Assembly (NCBI GenBank): GCA_035651635.1
Contig: DASRFK010000097.1
Span: 1-64,000, forward strand
DNA from: JANXQE01 sp035651635
GTDB lineage: Bacteria > Verrucomicrobiota > Verrucomicrobiia > Limisphaerales > UBA8199
DNA: 64,000 bases
Reading direction: 5' to 3'
Position 1 is the stretch's first letter, and every line of letters starts with the position of its first letter. Made by a program: the position numbers and the translations under genes. Below, one piece after another: positions 9,301 through 17,063 of the stretch. The notes under the pieces were generated by a model. That model had not been told where the DNA came from and did not search any database. It worked only from the letters and a program-made list of their open reading frames with translations.

Positions 9301-9435
9301 GGCAATGGTTTGGTTAATATGCGCAAGCGGCTCAATGAAATCGGCGGCACTTGCGAATGCGACACCGCGCCTGGGGAAGGCACTCGAATAAAATTCGTCG
9401 TCAAAACACATGACACTTCGTACGAGGGTCAATGA
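6343..9435 (+). CDS. Two-component sensor histidine kinase with beta-propeller sensor (Reg_prop / Y_Y_Y / HisKA_3)
   Basis: This is a 1030-residue membrane sensor. A signal/anchor segment (residues ~8-30) leads into ~650 residues of repeated propeller blades with the Reg_prop signature (GLS..V, G.LWIGT, NIWVGT, TLWIGT). A Y_Y_Y Ig-like domain follows (~690-754, ending PGRYRFQV), then one membrane helix (~770-793). The kinase part has the HisKA_3 box RDIHDDLGASL with His822 as the phosphoacceptor, the N box EALHNVVKHA and the G box DNGRGF. The stop overlaps the start of the response regulator in ATGA, so they form one operon. In Bacteroidetes such sensors often detect oligosaccharides; the ligand here is unknown. 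The neighbouring exported paralogues are possible targets. Confidence 0.92.
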   Translation: MLVSKALGQRGRRLWGLGAVVILACLRVLAAGSQIVGVARESFDLWQAEERAGEQNPITAILQSTEGYLWLGTYHGLVRFDGVRSVVFDSGNTPGLQNGLITSLFESADGVLWIGHETGQLTRFSDGHFEPVQLKETWPGGTIESITADEDGALWLLNDSGMLFRLADGKTASVPGGATPTRKAALARSRSGELWIVCGGKVSVLEHGQVRPCVLEGEAAGEYFERVLPAQDGGVWMLGNQHLRKWRDGRWTAEVLGCPPAPGAVSTLLETRSGAVLAGTLREGLFLFNPNGETFHFSRTNGLSHDWVRALCEDREGNIWVGTAAGLDGLRARKVQMLTAPDFFQGCGVLSFALAGNDAAWIGTEGAGLYHYQSGRWAAFTENSGISNLFVWSVLETRDKQLFIGTWGGGLFLKQGERFECPGVLRQITAPVVSLHQGAQGELWIGTTIGLYRYQSGEVTRIAGKERLSFPDVRAIGETPDRTLWLGLSGGGLARLRGDSIQQYTKRDGLGSDFVICLYADPDGTLWIGTSDNGLTRLKDGRFFNLSSKQGLSSAVICQLAEDGAGNLWMGTHAGILRASKADLNRCADGDISSVHCFGYGKAEGLASLTCSGGFHPGSARSTDGRIWLPTTKGLAIVDPASVRTNNAVPPVVIEEMLADGAPVDLHPNGSRMPNKHDRSAVVEIGPGKQKFEVRYTGLSFSSPDKVRFQYRLRGLEEQWIDAGTKRVAEYSYLRPGRYRFQVIACNNDGLWNEHGASLAFSVLPYFWQTWWFQASSGSSVAAVLAGAVFWGGRRRVRRKLELSERQRALERERARIARDIHDDLGASLTRITMLSQSVRAELDSGTPATADVDQIYSTARELTRAMDEIVWAVNPRHDTLDSLVTYLGRFAQQFLSSAGIRFRQDVPVFLPSWALTSEVRHNVFLALKEALHNVVKHAAATEVRISLQLEPDGFVLLVVDNGRGFALDSSAGAGVQNRTEGRFSTGNGLVNMRKRLNEIGGTCECDTAPGEGTRIKFVVKTHDTSYEGQ

Positions 9436-10112
9436 GTTATAAAAGGACCATGGTAATTTCCGTCTCCATCGTTGAGGACGACGCACAGGCGCGCAAGATC
9501 CTGGCCGGCTGGGTCAGTCACGCCGCGGGTTTTCGATTAAGCGGAGACTGGGGGAACGCTGAAATGGCGCTCGCCGCGCTCCCGGAAAAAAAGCCCGATG
9601 TAGTGTTAATGGACATCAACCTGCCCGGAATGAGCGGGGTGGATGCGGTTCGCAAGCTCAAGCCACTCCTGCCGGATACGCAATTTGTAATGCTTACCGT
9701 TTATGAAGACGCGGACCACATCTACGATGCCTTGGAGGCCGGTGCCACGGGTTATTTGCTCAAGGAGACCCCTCGCCAGGATTTACTGAATGCCCTTGAA
9801 GACGTTCACCAGGGCGGCTCGCCCATGACCAGTAACATCGCACGCAAAGTGGTCCAGTCTTTCGGCCGGCTTCGCCCGCTCACGGCCGAAGCCGATGACC
9901 TCTCGCCGCGCGAACAGGAAGTGCTGGAGTTGCTCGCCCGGGGATACCTGTACAAGGAAATCGCCGAGCGCCTCAACATCAGCGTGCCCACGGTGAACAC
10001 GTACGTGCGACGGATGTACGAAAAACTGCACGTGCGTTCGCGAGCCCAGGCGGTAGCCAAGTACGCGCATCTGGCGAGGCCTTCGGAGACATCCTCGCCG
10101 GCAAATCAGTAA
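9432..10112 (+). CDS. NarL/FixJ-family response regulator
   Basis: The 226-residue regulator is the partner of the upstream kinase. The receiver domain (residues ~8-125) has acidic pocket EDD, phosphoacceptor Asp61 in LMDINLPG, a Thr in MLTVYED and Lys in LLKET. The C-terminal LuxR-type helix-turn-helix (~157-215) starts LSPREQEVLELLARG and includes KEIAERLNISVPTVNTYV. The start at 9432 forms the ATGA overlap with the kinase; an ATG at 9450 (MVISVSIVEDD) is a possible alternative, though its AAGGA is only 2 bases away. The expected DNA target is a short inverted repeat, such as that shared by the next two genes. Confidence 0.93.
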   Translation: MSYKRTMVISVSIVEDDAQARKILAGWVSHAAGFRLSGDWGNAEMALAALPEKKPDVVLMDINLPGMSGVDAVRKLKPLLPDTQFVMLTVYEDADHIYDALEAGATGYLLKETPRQDLLNALEDVHQGGSPMTSNIARKVVQSFGRLRPLTAEADDLSPREQEVLELLARGYLYKEIAERLNISVPTVNTYVRRMYEKLHVRSRAQAVAKYAHLARPSETSSPANQ

Positions 10113-10168
10113 GGTCGGAGCATCGCGGCGAACATTAGGAGAAGGAACGGACTGCTTTAACACACCTT

Positions 10169-10186
10169 GTAGTGCATTTTAATGAC
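10169..10186. promoter_or_regulatory. Inverted-repeat motif upstream of the first 643-residue paralogue
   Basis: GTAGT-N8-ATGAC, including ATTTTAATGAC, lies 170 bases before the ATG at 10356. The same core, with perfect arms GTCAT-N8-ATGAC, occurs before the second paralogue at 12517-12534. This may be an operator for the adjacent LuxR-type regulator; that is inference. Confidence 0.4.
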
Positions 10187-10285
10187 ATGTGGTTTGAAAC
10201 ATGAATGTTAACCTCAACTTCAGGTTGGTCGTCTGGCAGTAATGAGATTTGTCGGAGTTAGGAGCAGCCAACACCTGATCCGGAT

Positions 10286-10315
10286 CCGCCAGAGCCTCTC
10301 AGTAAGGCTTGGCGG
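10286..10315 (+). promoter_or_regulatory. Hairpin in the 5' leader of the first paralogue
   Basis: CCGCCA + AGCCT pair with AGGCT + TGGCGG around a 7-base loop with one bulged base. It lies ~40 bases before the start codon. It could stabilise the mRNA or attenuate transcription; no T tract follows, so it is not a clear terminator. Confidence 0.35.
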
Positions 10316-10355
10316 TTCGCTCCGATTCCAAAGATAAACTGAAACCCCCTAGATC

Positions 10356-12287
10356 ATGAAAATACTGAAAAAAGCCTCAGGCGTTTCGCGCGCAGCACTG
10401 GCGGCCCTGGTTCTCACAGCGGCGACCGGCATTGCCCAAGCTCAAACGTTTACTAATATAGTCATCTCGCAGTTCAACGGCACCGAGCCCTTCCAAAACC
10501 TTTTGTATTGGTGGGGCCTGCACGCCTTTAGCACGGCGGTCGATCCTTCGGTGAATAACACAACCACCTTGGCGCCAAACGATCCCGGGTCGGGCTCGCT
10601 CAAATGCACGGCCGATTGGACCGGCACTTCGGGCAATGGCAACGGTGCTCCGGAACCGCAGTTGATGGTGTGGAACTCCTTGGTCGGCTCCGGATTTAAC
10701 GATAGCGTCAAAGTAAATGGCGACTACTACGATCTTAATTTCGACCTGATGGTGGATCCGAGTTCAGCGAAAACCGCCAACGGCGATTTCGGCCATGTCC
10801 GCGCGGGTGTGACCATCAGCGGTTGGGGTCAGGTTACACTCTGGGATATGCCGGCTTACACCAATACTGGTTGGACCCACGTCCATGCCTATATTGATCC
10901 GGCGGTCCCTGGCGTGGACACGATTACGGGCTTCTGGATCAACTGGCCCTGGCAAACCGATGCCAGCAATGCCGGCGCCATCCAGGGGGTTCAAAACTTC
11001 TGGTTGGACAACCTCATTTTCTCCACGAACCTGACCAAACCCCTCAATCCGCCCACAGCCACGCTCAAGCCCGCGCCTCCGTCAGGACCTAGCGGCTTGA
11101 CCATCAGCAGTTCCGGCGCCGCACAGTACGATCGCAACGCCATCGCAACCTTGAATTCTGAAAGTTGGCTCGATGCCACCGGGCCGGTAACCTACTCGCT
11201 GACTGTGGCAAAGTATCCCGGCACTAACTATCCGAGTTACCAGACCCATATCATGCTCGTGCAGAATCCCGGCACCGAGACGGCTCCCGATTGGAACGAG
11301 CCCAATGCAATCCTGCTGGATATTGAGAACCAAGCCAGCGGCAGCGTCATTGCCACTTTGCGGTACAAGACCAACCAGGCGGGCGGAAACTCACAACTTT
11401 ATGGTTCGGGCTCCTTGGGCTCGGTGACCTCCACCAATGGCGGGGTGGGCACCTGGTCAATGACTTTTATCAACAACACCAACGTCATTCTCACGGCGCC
11501 GACCGGCGCCACCAACCTGGTCACCTTCCCGGATGAACAGGCGCTCCGGGACAATTTCTCAGATCCCCTGATTGCTTACTTCGGCGCCCAACCGAACTCT
11601 ACGGCCGATATCGGCCAGTCGATCGTGTTGAGCAACGTGAAGATTACCGGCACCCAAAATCCGGTGAACGACAGTTTTAGCGGTTCGACGGTTGATACAA
11701 ACGTCTGGGTGTTGCGAGCGTCGCAACCAGCCGATGTCTTTATCCCGCTTAGCGATGCGGCTTTCACCTTGAGTTGGACCTTGCCTGACACCAACTTCAA
11801 GCTGCAGGTCGCCCCGAGTCTTCTGGGGCCGTGGACCGATTCGGGCCTGACCAATACTTCAATCCAGGGATCGATTAAATCGGTTATCGTCCCGCGCAGC
11901 GCGTTACCCGCCGGCACTGCGGCATTTTTCCGGTTCCTCAAGCCGGTGGCCACGAAGTTGCAGGTGCTTTTACCCGGTGAAACCGCGGCGCCGGGAACAA
12001 CTACCGGCAAGACCGGCACCCCGACGGCTCAAAGTGTAGGCGCCCCGGTCACCATCACGGTCAATGCTGTGGATGACAAGTGGAACATTATTCCTTACGT
12101 CACCGATACCGTTACGATCACGAGCGGGGATACCAATGCGACCCTGCCCTCGGATGCAGCTTTGGCCAAGGGCACCGGAACGTTTACGGTGTACTTCGGT
12201 AGCGCTGGCAATCAAACTGTCACCGCCAGCGATGTCAGCGACAGCAAGAAAGCGGCTGGAACCAGCGCTCCTGTAACCTTGCAATAG
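10356..12287 (+). CDS. Exported multidomain protein, paralogue 1 (jelly-roll-like, middle beta domain, Ig-like C-terminus)
   Basis: The 643-residue protein has a Sec signal peptide (residues ~1-30, ending GIAQAQ). Residues ~35-230 look like a jelly-roll carbohydrate-binding type domain with many Trp (LLYWWGLH, ISGWGQVTLW, FWINWPWQ) and end in FWLDNLIF, a common closing strand. A second domain (~240-440) begins with AAQYDRNAIAT. A third region (~460-535) resembles a verrucomicrobial 'SWTLPD..F.L' domain, and an Ig-like domain (~540-643, VTITVNAVDDKWN) closes it. It is the same length and layout as the next gene. Role unknown; surface attachment or polysaccharide binding is plausible. Confidence 0.72.
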   Translation: MKILKKASGVSRAALAALVLTAATGIAQAQTFTNIVISQFNGTEPFQNLLYWWGLHAFSTAVDPSVNNTTTLAPNDPGSGSLKCTADWTGTSGNGNGAPEPQLMVWNSLVGSGFNDSVKVNGDYYDLNFDLMVDPSSAKTANGDFGHVRAGVTISGWGQVTLWDMPAYTNTGWTHVHAYIDPAVPGVDTITGFWINWPWQTDASNAGAIQGVQNFWLDNLIFSTNLTKPLNPPTATLKPAPPSGPSGLTISSSGAAQYDRNAIATLNSESWLDATGPVTYSLTVAKYPGTNYPSYQTHIMLVQNPGTETAPDWNEPNAILLDIENQASGSVIATLRYKTNQAGGNSQLYGSGSLGSVTSTNGGVGTWSMTFINNTNVILTAPTGATNLVTFPDEQALRDNFSDPLIAYFGAQPNSTADIGQSIVLSNVKITGTQNPVNDSFSGSTVDTNVWVLRASQPADVFIPLSDAAFTLSWTLPDTNFKLQVAPSLLGPWTDSGLTNTSIQGSIKSVIVPRSALPAGTAAFFRFLKPVATKLQVLLPGETAAPGTTTGKTGTPTAQSVGAPVTITVNAVDDKWNIIPYVTDTVTITSGDTNATLPSDAALAKGTGTFTVYFGSAGNQTVTASDVSDSKKAAGTSAPVTLQ

Positions 12288-12313
12288 TCTTCTCTCCCGA
12301 TAGGTGTTGAACT

Positions 12314-12349
12314 GGGGCGCCGGCAAGTGTCGGCGCCCCTTTCGCTTTT
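12314..12349 (+). terminator. Rho-independent terminator
   Basis: The stem GGGGCGCCG (12314-12322) / CGGCGCCCC (12331-12339) is followed by TTTCGCTTTT. It sits 27 bases after the stop of paralogue 1 and separates it from paralogue 2. Confidence 0.8.
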
Positions 12350-12516
12350 AGGGCACTCGATAGCTGCAGTTGCCCATCATGTGGATTAAGTAGCCTCCCG
12401 CCGTTCTTTCAGTTTGAAAAGGAGGTTCGCCCGCCTGCGCGGGGTGAATCAGGTCAGTGGACTTAATACAGGGGATTAGTAGTGTATCTAAACAGTATAG
12501 ATGGAGTGACTGGGTT

Positions 12517-12534
12517 GTCATGTATTTTAATGAC
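12517..12534. promoter_or_regulatory. Inverted repeat GTCAT-N8-ATGAC upstream of paralogue 2
   Basis: The arms are perfect and the AT-rich centre (GTATTTTA) matches the motif before paralogue 1. It lies 151 bases before the ATG at 12685. A further ATGAC half-site follows at about 12543-12547. The gap 12288-12684 otherwise holds the terminator and leader sequence only. Confidence 0.45.
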
Positions 12535-12684
12535 GTTGTTTTCATGACCAGCACTGCTAATGTAGAAATAATGTGACGGTCCGTGGTTCTCAATCTATTC
12601 AGAAACGAGGAGGTTTGGCCCCGTCGCACAACCCTGCACGGTAGGGTCCAACTTCTTCGGCGAAAATCCCGAAATGAAACAACT

Positions 12685-14616
12685 ATGAAACTAACTTCCG
12701 AAACCAAGAATTGGCTATCAAAGGGCGTGGCTGGGCTTTGCCTGGCCGTTGCCACTTGTTCGAGCCTGGCACAAACGGCCCAAAACCCGCAAGGATTCGA
12801 TACCGGAAAGGGATCCTGGATCATCTGGAATGGCTGGGGGATGCAGGGCTTTCCTTTGGACTGGGACTATTCAATGGATAGCGCGAGTGACGGTAACTCG
12901 GGCTCATTGAGGTACCAGGTGCCATTTACGGGGGCCAGCGGGGAGCAATTCATGACCTTCGGTACCCTGGCGAACCGCTGGGGTTGGGACGGGGGAGTGA
13001 TAGTTAATTGCGTGGGCGCGTATACCAACGTGTCGCTGAACCTGATCGTCGACCCATCAACCGCTCCAACGATAAATAACGATTACGGTCCACTGGAGGT
13101 CGGACTCACGACGGATGGTTGGGGGACCATTGGGCTGGGAACCTATACCGTGCCGCTGAGCGCAACCAACTGGACACATATTGTGTGGCCAATCGATCCG
13201 ACGCTTGCGAATCTGGAAAAGGTCAATGGATTCTACATCAAGATGTGGTCCAACGGAACGTTCACCAATACGTTTACCTTCAACGTTGACAACATTTGGC
13301 TGGAACCGGTTCCCACCAACGCGCCGCCGACGCCGCCTCCGACAGTGTCGCTGGTCAAGGCGGTGAACGGGTTAAACTTGGCAGCAGCCGGCGCGGGTCA
13401 GTACGATCGGCAAAATATCCGGACGGTTAGTCCGGAATACAATTGGGTGGGCAAGGGCAGCACTCCAGTCAGCTATTCGTTCACGGTTGCCGGCTACCCC
13501 GGAGCCGACCATCCCAATTTCGAAATACACACCTATCTAATTCCGCTGCCGTTCGATCCCGCTGTGGGCACGGGAACCATCGATACTGGAAGCGCGCCCG
13601 ATTGGAATCAAACCAACTGCATTTTCATGGAACTGCAGAATCGCGCCGATGGTTCGGCGGTTTTTACCTTCCGGTGGAAGACCAACTCGATACCGGATGG
13701 CAATGGAACCTATTATTCAGCGGCACTGGGGATTCTTACTGATACCAACGGCCCGCTGGGTACTTGGACCTTGAGTTTCCTGAATGACACCCAGGTGACG
13801 ATGACCAGTCCGAGCGGAATAATCACGAACTTCGAATTTTCCGCTGACAAATTGGCGGGCTATAAAGATAACACTGGCACCGCGCTCCCGCTTTATTTCT
13901 ACATCGGCGCCAAACCTCAGGACAGCGGCAATATTGGATTGTCGGCGCAGGTGTCGCACGTAAAAATTCAAGGCGCCGGGACCCCGATCGATCAGAACTT
14001 CCTCACTCAATCGGCTTTGGACTCCAATATTTGGGAGTTGGCGGCCAACAACGGAACGGCCGGTGTACAGGTCGTGCCGCAAAACAGTGTATGGGTTAAC
14101 TGGACGCTGCCCGATGCCGGGTTTGCTCTCCAAACCAACTCGGTGGTCATAGGCGGCGGCTGGAAAGAGAACACGAACGCCACGCTTCTGCTCGGGAACC
14201 ATCGTGCAGTGCTGCTCTCCGCCAGCGACAAACCAGGCACAAGCCAGGGGTTCTTCCGGTTACTCAAACGCCAGTTTAGCAAACTCCAGGTATTGATGCC
14301 CGGCGAAACCAATGCTCCGGGAACTGTCACTGGAAAAATCGGCACTCCCGACGCGCAATTTTTCGGCGTGCCCTTCAACGTGACGGTCAACGCGGTAGAC
14401 GATACCTGGCATGTGATTACGCTGGCCGCAAACGACATGGTGACCATCACCTCCAGCGACGACACTGCAGTGCTGCCGGCTGATGCCGCCCTGGTGAGCG
14501 GAACCAAGACGTTCAGCGTGATGTTTGGAGCAACCGGCACCTTCACTGTCACTGCCAGTGACACAACCGACGCCAAGAAGACGGCCAACACAGGCAGCAG
14601 CACAACCTGTAACTGA
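12685..14616 (+). CDS. Exported multidomain protein, paralogue 2
   Basis: The 643-residue paralogue of the preceding gene starts at MKLTSETKNW, because the signal peptide (ending SLAQTAQ) follows directly; a longer start at 12583 would bury it. Layout: jelly-roll-like domain (~35-235, closing VDNIWLEP), middle domain beginning GAGQYDRQNIRT (~255), a VNWTLPDAGFALQ domain (~480-540) and the Ig-like C-terminal domain VNAVDDTWHVIT. Its own inverted repeat and the intervening terminator suggest separate transcription. The last residues (TGSSTTCN) differ from paralogue 1 (TSAPVTLQ), while a PVT triplet sits in the +1 frame, hinting at a late frameshift. Function unknown. Confidence 0.72.
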   Translation: MKLTSETKNWLSKGVAGLCLAVATCSSLAQTAQNPQGFDTGKGSWIIWNGWGMQGFPLDWDYSMDSASDGNSGSLRYQVPFTGASGEQFMTFGTLANRWGWDGGVIVNCVGAYTNVSLNLIVDPSTAPTINNDYGPLEVGLTTDGWGTIGLGTYTVPLSATNWTHIVWPIDPTLANLEKVNGFYIKMWSNGTFTNTFTFNVDNIWLEPVPTNAPPTPPPTVSLVKAVNGLNLAAAGAGQYDRQNIRTVSPEYNWVGKGSTPVSYSFTVAGYPGADHPNFEIHTYLIPLPFDPAVGTGTIDTGSAPDWNQTNCIFMELQNRADGSAVFTFRWKTNSIPDGNGTYYSAALGILTDTNGPLGTWTLSFLNDTQVTMTSPSGIITNFEFSADKLAGYKDNTGTALPLYFYIGAKPQDSGNIGLSAQVSHVKIQGAGTPIDQNFLTQSALDSNIWELAANNGTAGVQVVPQNSVWVNWTLPDAGFALQTNSVVIGGGWKENTNATLLLGNHRAVLLSASDKPGTSQGFFRLLKRQFSKLQVLMPGETNAPGTVTGKIGTPDAQFFGVPFNVTVNAVDDTWHVITLAANDMVTITSSDDTAVLPADAALVSGTKTFSVMFGATGTFTVTASDTTDAKKTANTGSSTTCN

Positions 14617-14643
14617 TTCGCAATTGGTCCGGATTCGGACACC

Positions 14644-14678
14644 GGAGCGCTGCGCTGGTCGTGGCGCTCCGTTTTTTT
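14644..14678 (+). terminator. Rho-independent terminator
   Basis: The stem GGAGCGC (14644-14650) / GCGCTCC (14664-14670) is followed by a run of seven T. It lies 28 bases after the stop of paralogue 2. Confidence 0.8.
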
Positions 14679-14763
14679 GCTCCCCACGGTGCTCGGCTTT
14701 TCATAGGCTCCGGACTGTGCGGTTCGCTCAACAATCCCAGTCTTCAGCTAATCAACTTGTCCC

Positions 14764-16110
14764 ATGACTCCAAAACGGTTCGAGGTTACGCGCCGATCAT
14801 TTTTGAAAACCTGCGCCGCAGTGGCTGCGGCAACGGGCCTGCCGGCCTGGTTCGTCGAGCGTGAGTTGCTCGGCGCCACGGCATCCCCGCGCCGTCTGGG
14901 ACCGAACGATCGGCCTGCCATAGCCCTGGTCGGCTGCGGGGGAATGGGGAAGGGGGACGCGAAAAATGCGAGCCGCTTTGGGGACATCGTTGCTTTGTGC
15001 GATGTGGATGAGAAGCATGTCAGCCAAGCGGCGGAGCAGTTTGCCAAGGACGGCAAAGCGCCGGCGAAGTTCCGCGACTTTCGCAAGCTAATGGAGCGCG
15101 GAGATATCGATGTGGTGATCACCGCTACACCCGACCATTGGCACACACTGGTAAACCTGGCGGCCACGCAAGCCGGAAAAGACGTTTACGGCGAAAAACC
15201 ACTGACCTTGACCATCGATGAAGGCAAACACTTGATCAAAGCGGTTCGCAAGTACCGGACCGTTTTGCAGACCGGGACCCAGCAACGGAGCGACGCCAAA
15301 TTCCGATTGGCTTGCGAGTTGGTGCGCAATGAACGGATTGGAAAATTAAAAGAGGCCACCGTCTGGCTCCCGGCCGGGTTGCGCGAAGGCCCTTTCTCAC
15401 CCAAACCGGTCCCGACGGAACTGAATTGGGATTTCTGGCTCGGGCAGGCGCCGAAAGTCGAGTACATGCCGCAGCGCTCTCATCTGTATTTCCGCTATTG
15501 GTACGATTATTCCGGCGGGACCATGACGGATTGGGGAGCGCATCACAATGACATCGTATTGTGGGCGCTCGGGCTGGCCGGTCCGGTGGCGGTCGAGGGA
15601 AAGGCGTTGGCCGAGCCAATTCCCGGCGGCTACACCGCCATCAGCGAGTACGACGTGAAGTTTACGTATTCCAACGGTGTGATCCACAACGTGCGCACGA
15701 CTAAAGCCGACAATATTTTCGGAGGGGTTGAAGATCCCGCGGGCCAGCGAAACGGGATTCGTTTCGAGGGCACCCAAGGCTGGATCTGGGTAAACCGAGG
15801 TAACCTGCGCGCCAGCGACAAAGCCATTATCGACACACCGCTTCCAGAGGGGGCGCACCGCCTGTACAGCAGCGAGGATCATATGGGTAACTTTTTCGAT
15901 TGCGTGCGTTCCCGCAAGCTGCCGATCGCGCATGTTGAGGCCGGTCACCGCTCGGCCTCGATTTCGCATCTGGGCGCCATTGCTTTGCGTACCGGATTCA
16001 ATCTGCAGTGGGATCCTGTAGGTGAAACGTTTATGGGCGATCATGCGAAGGAAGCCAACAAGTACCTGGCGCGCGAAATGCGCAAACCATACGACTATCA
16101 TTTTGTGTAG
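14764..16110 (+). CDS. Gfo/Idh/MocA-family oxidoreductase, Tat-exported
   Basis: This is a 448-residue NAD(P)-dependent sugar-dehydrogenase-type protein. The N-terminal Tat signal has the twin-arginine motif TRRSFLKT and a hydrophobic stretch. The Rossmann domain starts at AIALVGCGGMG (~58-68). The family motif EKPL (GEKPLTLTIDEG) holds the catalytic-type Lys, and the C-terminal alpha/beta domain includes WYDYSGGTMTDWGAHH. Tat-exported members are abundant in Verrucomicrobia and Planctomycetes and usually act on sugars in the periplasm; the substrate is not known. It lies downstream of the two exported paralogues, but the terminator between suggests an independent transcript. Confidence 0.9.
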   Translation: MTPKRFEVTRRSFLKTCAAVAAATGLPAWFVERELLGATASPRRLGPNDRPAIALVGCGGMGKGDAKNASRFGDIVALCDVDEKHVSQAAEQFAKDGKAPAKFRDFRKLMERGDIDVVITATPDHWHTLVNLAATQAGKDVYGEKPLTLTIDEGKHLIKAVRKYRTVLQTGTQQRSDAKFRLACELVRNERIGKLKEATVWLPAGLREGPFSPKPVPTELNWDFWLGQAPKVEYMPQRSHLYFRYWYDYSGGTMTDWGAHHNDIVLWALGLAGPVAVEGKALAEPIPGGYTAISEYDVKFTYSNGVIHNVRTTKADNIFGGVEDPAGQRNGIRFEGTQGWIWVNRGNLRASDKAIIDTPLPEGAHRLYSSEDHMGNFFDCVRSRKLPIAHVEAGHRSASISHLGAIALRTGFNLQWDPVGETFMGDHAKEANKYLAREMRKPYDYHFV

Positions 16111-16146
16111 GTGGCAGCTTTGGATTGGGTTGAGATGCAGCAGCGG

Positions 16147-16455
16147 CTAATCCTGCATGCTTTTTTCCCGTTCGACCGCGCGCGCGTAACTTACGATCCG
16201 TCGGATCAAGCTGTTGTAATACGAATGCGCGCCGGTGCCCAGCCGTTCTTCTACCCGTTCATAAAGCTCATGCTCTGCGGCTTGGGTTAGACGAACCGCG
16301 GGGATCGCAATCCCCAAACCACGAAGTCGCGGCGCGGCGATCAGAACCAGCAGGGACTCATCAGTGGTCCGATTATCGCCAAGGTCAACCAAGCCTTGGC
16401 GAACGAGTTCCTCCCCCGGCAGCAAGACGGGCTGCGCATCGGTGGCCATCAACAC
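16147..16455 (-). CDS. Hypothetical 102-residue protein, second gene of a two-gene cassette
   Basis: This small soluble protein overlaps the end of the upstream nucleotidyltransferase-like gene by 7 bases, so the two are co-translated. The N-terminal half is LLPGEELVRQGLVDL...LLVLIAAPRL. The C-terminal half is a likely helical segment (ELYERVEERL...YYNSLIRRIVSYARAVERE). The start may be at residue 1 or the Met at residue 3. The family was not recognised. The overlap and small size are typical of toxin-antitoxin modules, but no known toxin motif is visible. Confidence 0.65.
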   Translation of the reverse strand: MLMATDAQPVLLPGEELVRQGLVDLGDNRTTDESLLVLIAAPRLRGLGIAIPAVRLTQAAEHELYERVEERLGTGAHSYYNSLIRRIVSYARAVEREKSMQD

Positions 16456-16991
16456 TCTCCTCCGAGGAATGTTGCGACCTTGTTTTTAAACTGCTGGGGG
16501 TCGATGGCCGGGTACCGGACCAGCGCGGGTTCGATCGCTTCGAAAACCCGCCCTAGTTCATCCGGGGTTACGTACCCATGCCGAAGCAGAAGTCTGACAT
16601 CCTCCAGGTCCTGCGCGTGACCGCGTTCGATTTTTGCCAGCGCCTGCAGCGCGAAGTCATAGTGAAAAAATTCCACCTCGTTGACGGTCGCAATGTGCCG
16701 AGCGCGCTCCCTCCAATTGGGCGGTCTCGGAATGAAATCGTCTGGCGAGGCTAACTCGACATTCACATTGAGTTTGCTCTTGAGCTGCGCGATTGCCTCA
16801 AAGGCGCCCTGGGGTTCCGGGTCGAGCTTGAGGTCAATGTCGATGGTCTGTTCGCGGAACCCCAAAAGCAGCGCCGTTGCGCCGCCCGTCAGATACACTT
16901 TGCCCGGACTGCGACTGGCCAGAGCAAGCGCCTGCATGAACTGGTTGAGGGAATCCGAGGTGACTTTGCGGCGCACCTTTTGATCATACAA
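16449..16991 (-). CDS. DUF6036-like nucleotidyltransferase-fold protein
   Basis: The 180-residue protein has the short nucleotidyltransferase-fold signature GGATALLLGFREQTIDIDL (residues ~37-56): the GG helix start followed by an acidic D.D pair. The later helix region ALQALAKIERGHAQDLEDVRLLL is shared with DUF6036/AbiEii-type proteins. Such proteins are often part of type IV-like toxin-antitoxin pairs. It is the first gene of an overlapping pair with the 102-residue gene. The start was taken as MYDQKVRRKV. The activity is inferred from fold only. Confidence 0.7.
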   Translation of the reverse strand: MYDQKVRRKVTSDSLNQFMQALALASRSPGKVYLTGGATALLLGFREQTIDIDLKLDPEPQGAFEAIAQLKSKLNVNVELASPDDFIPRPPNWRERARHIATVNEVEFFHYDFALQALAKIERGHAQDLEDVRLLLRHGYVTPDELGRVFEAIEPALVRYPAIDPQQFKNKVATFLGGEC

Positions 16992-17063
16992 ACAGCAACA
17001 ATAGCTTTCAAGCTGGGCCCCGAGAGGGCAGGGGAGCCCCGGTGGGGCCTGCGGCTGCGGGCC

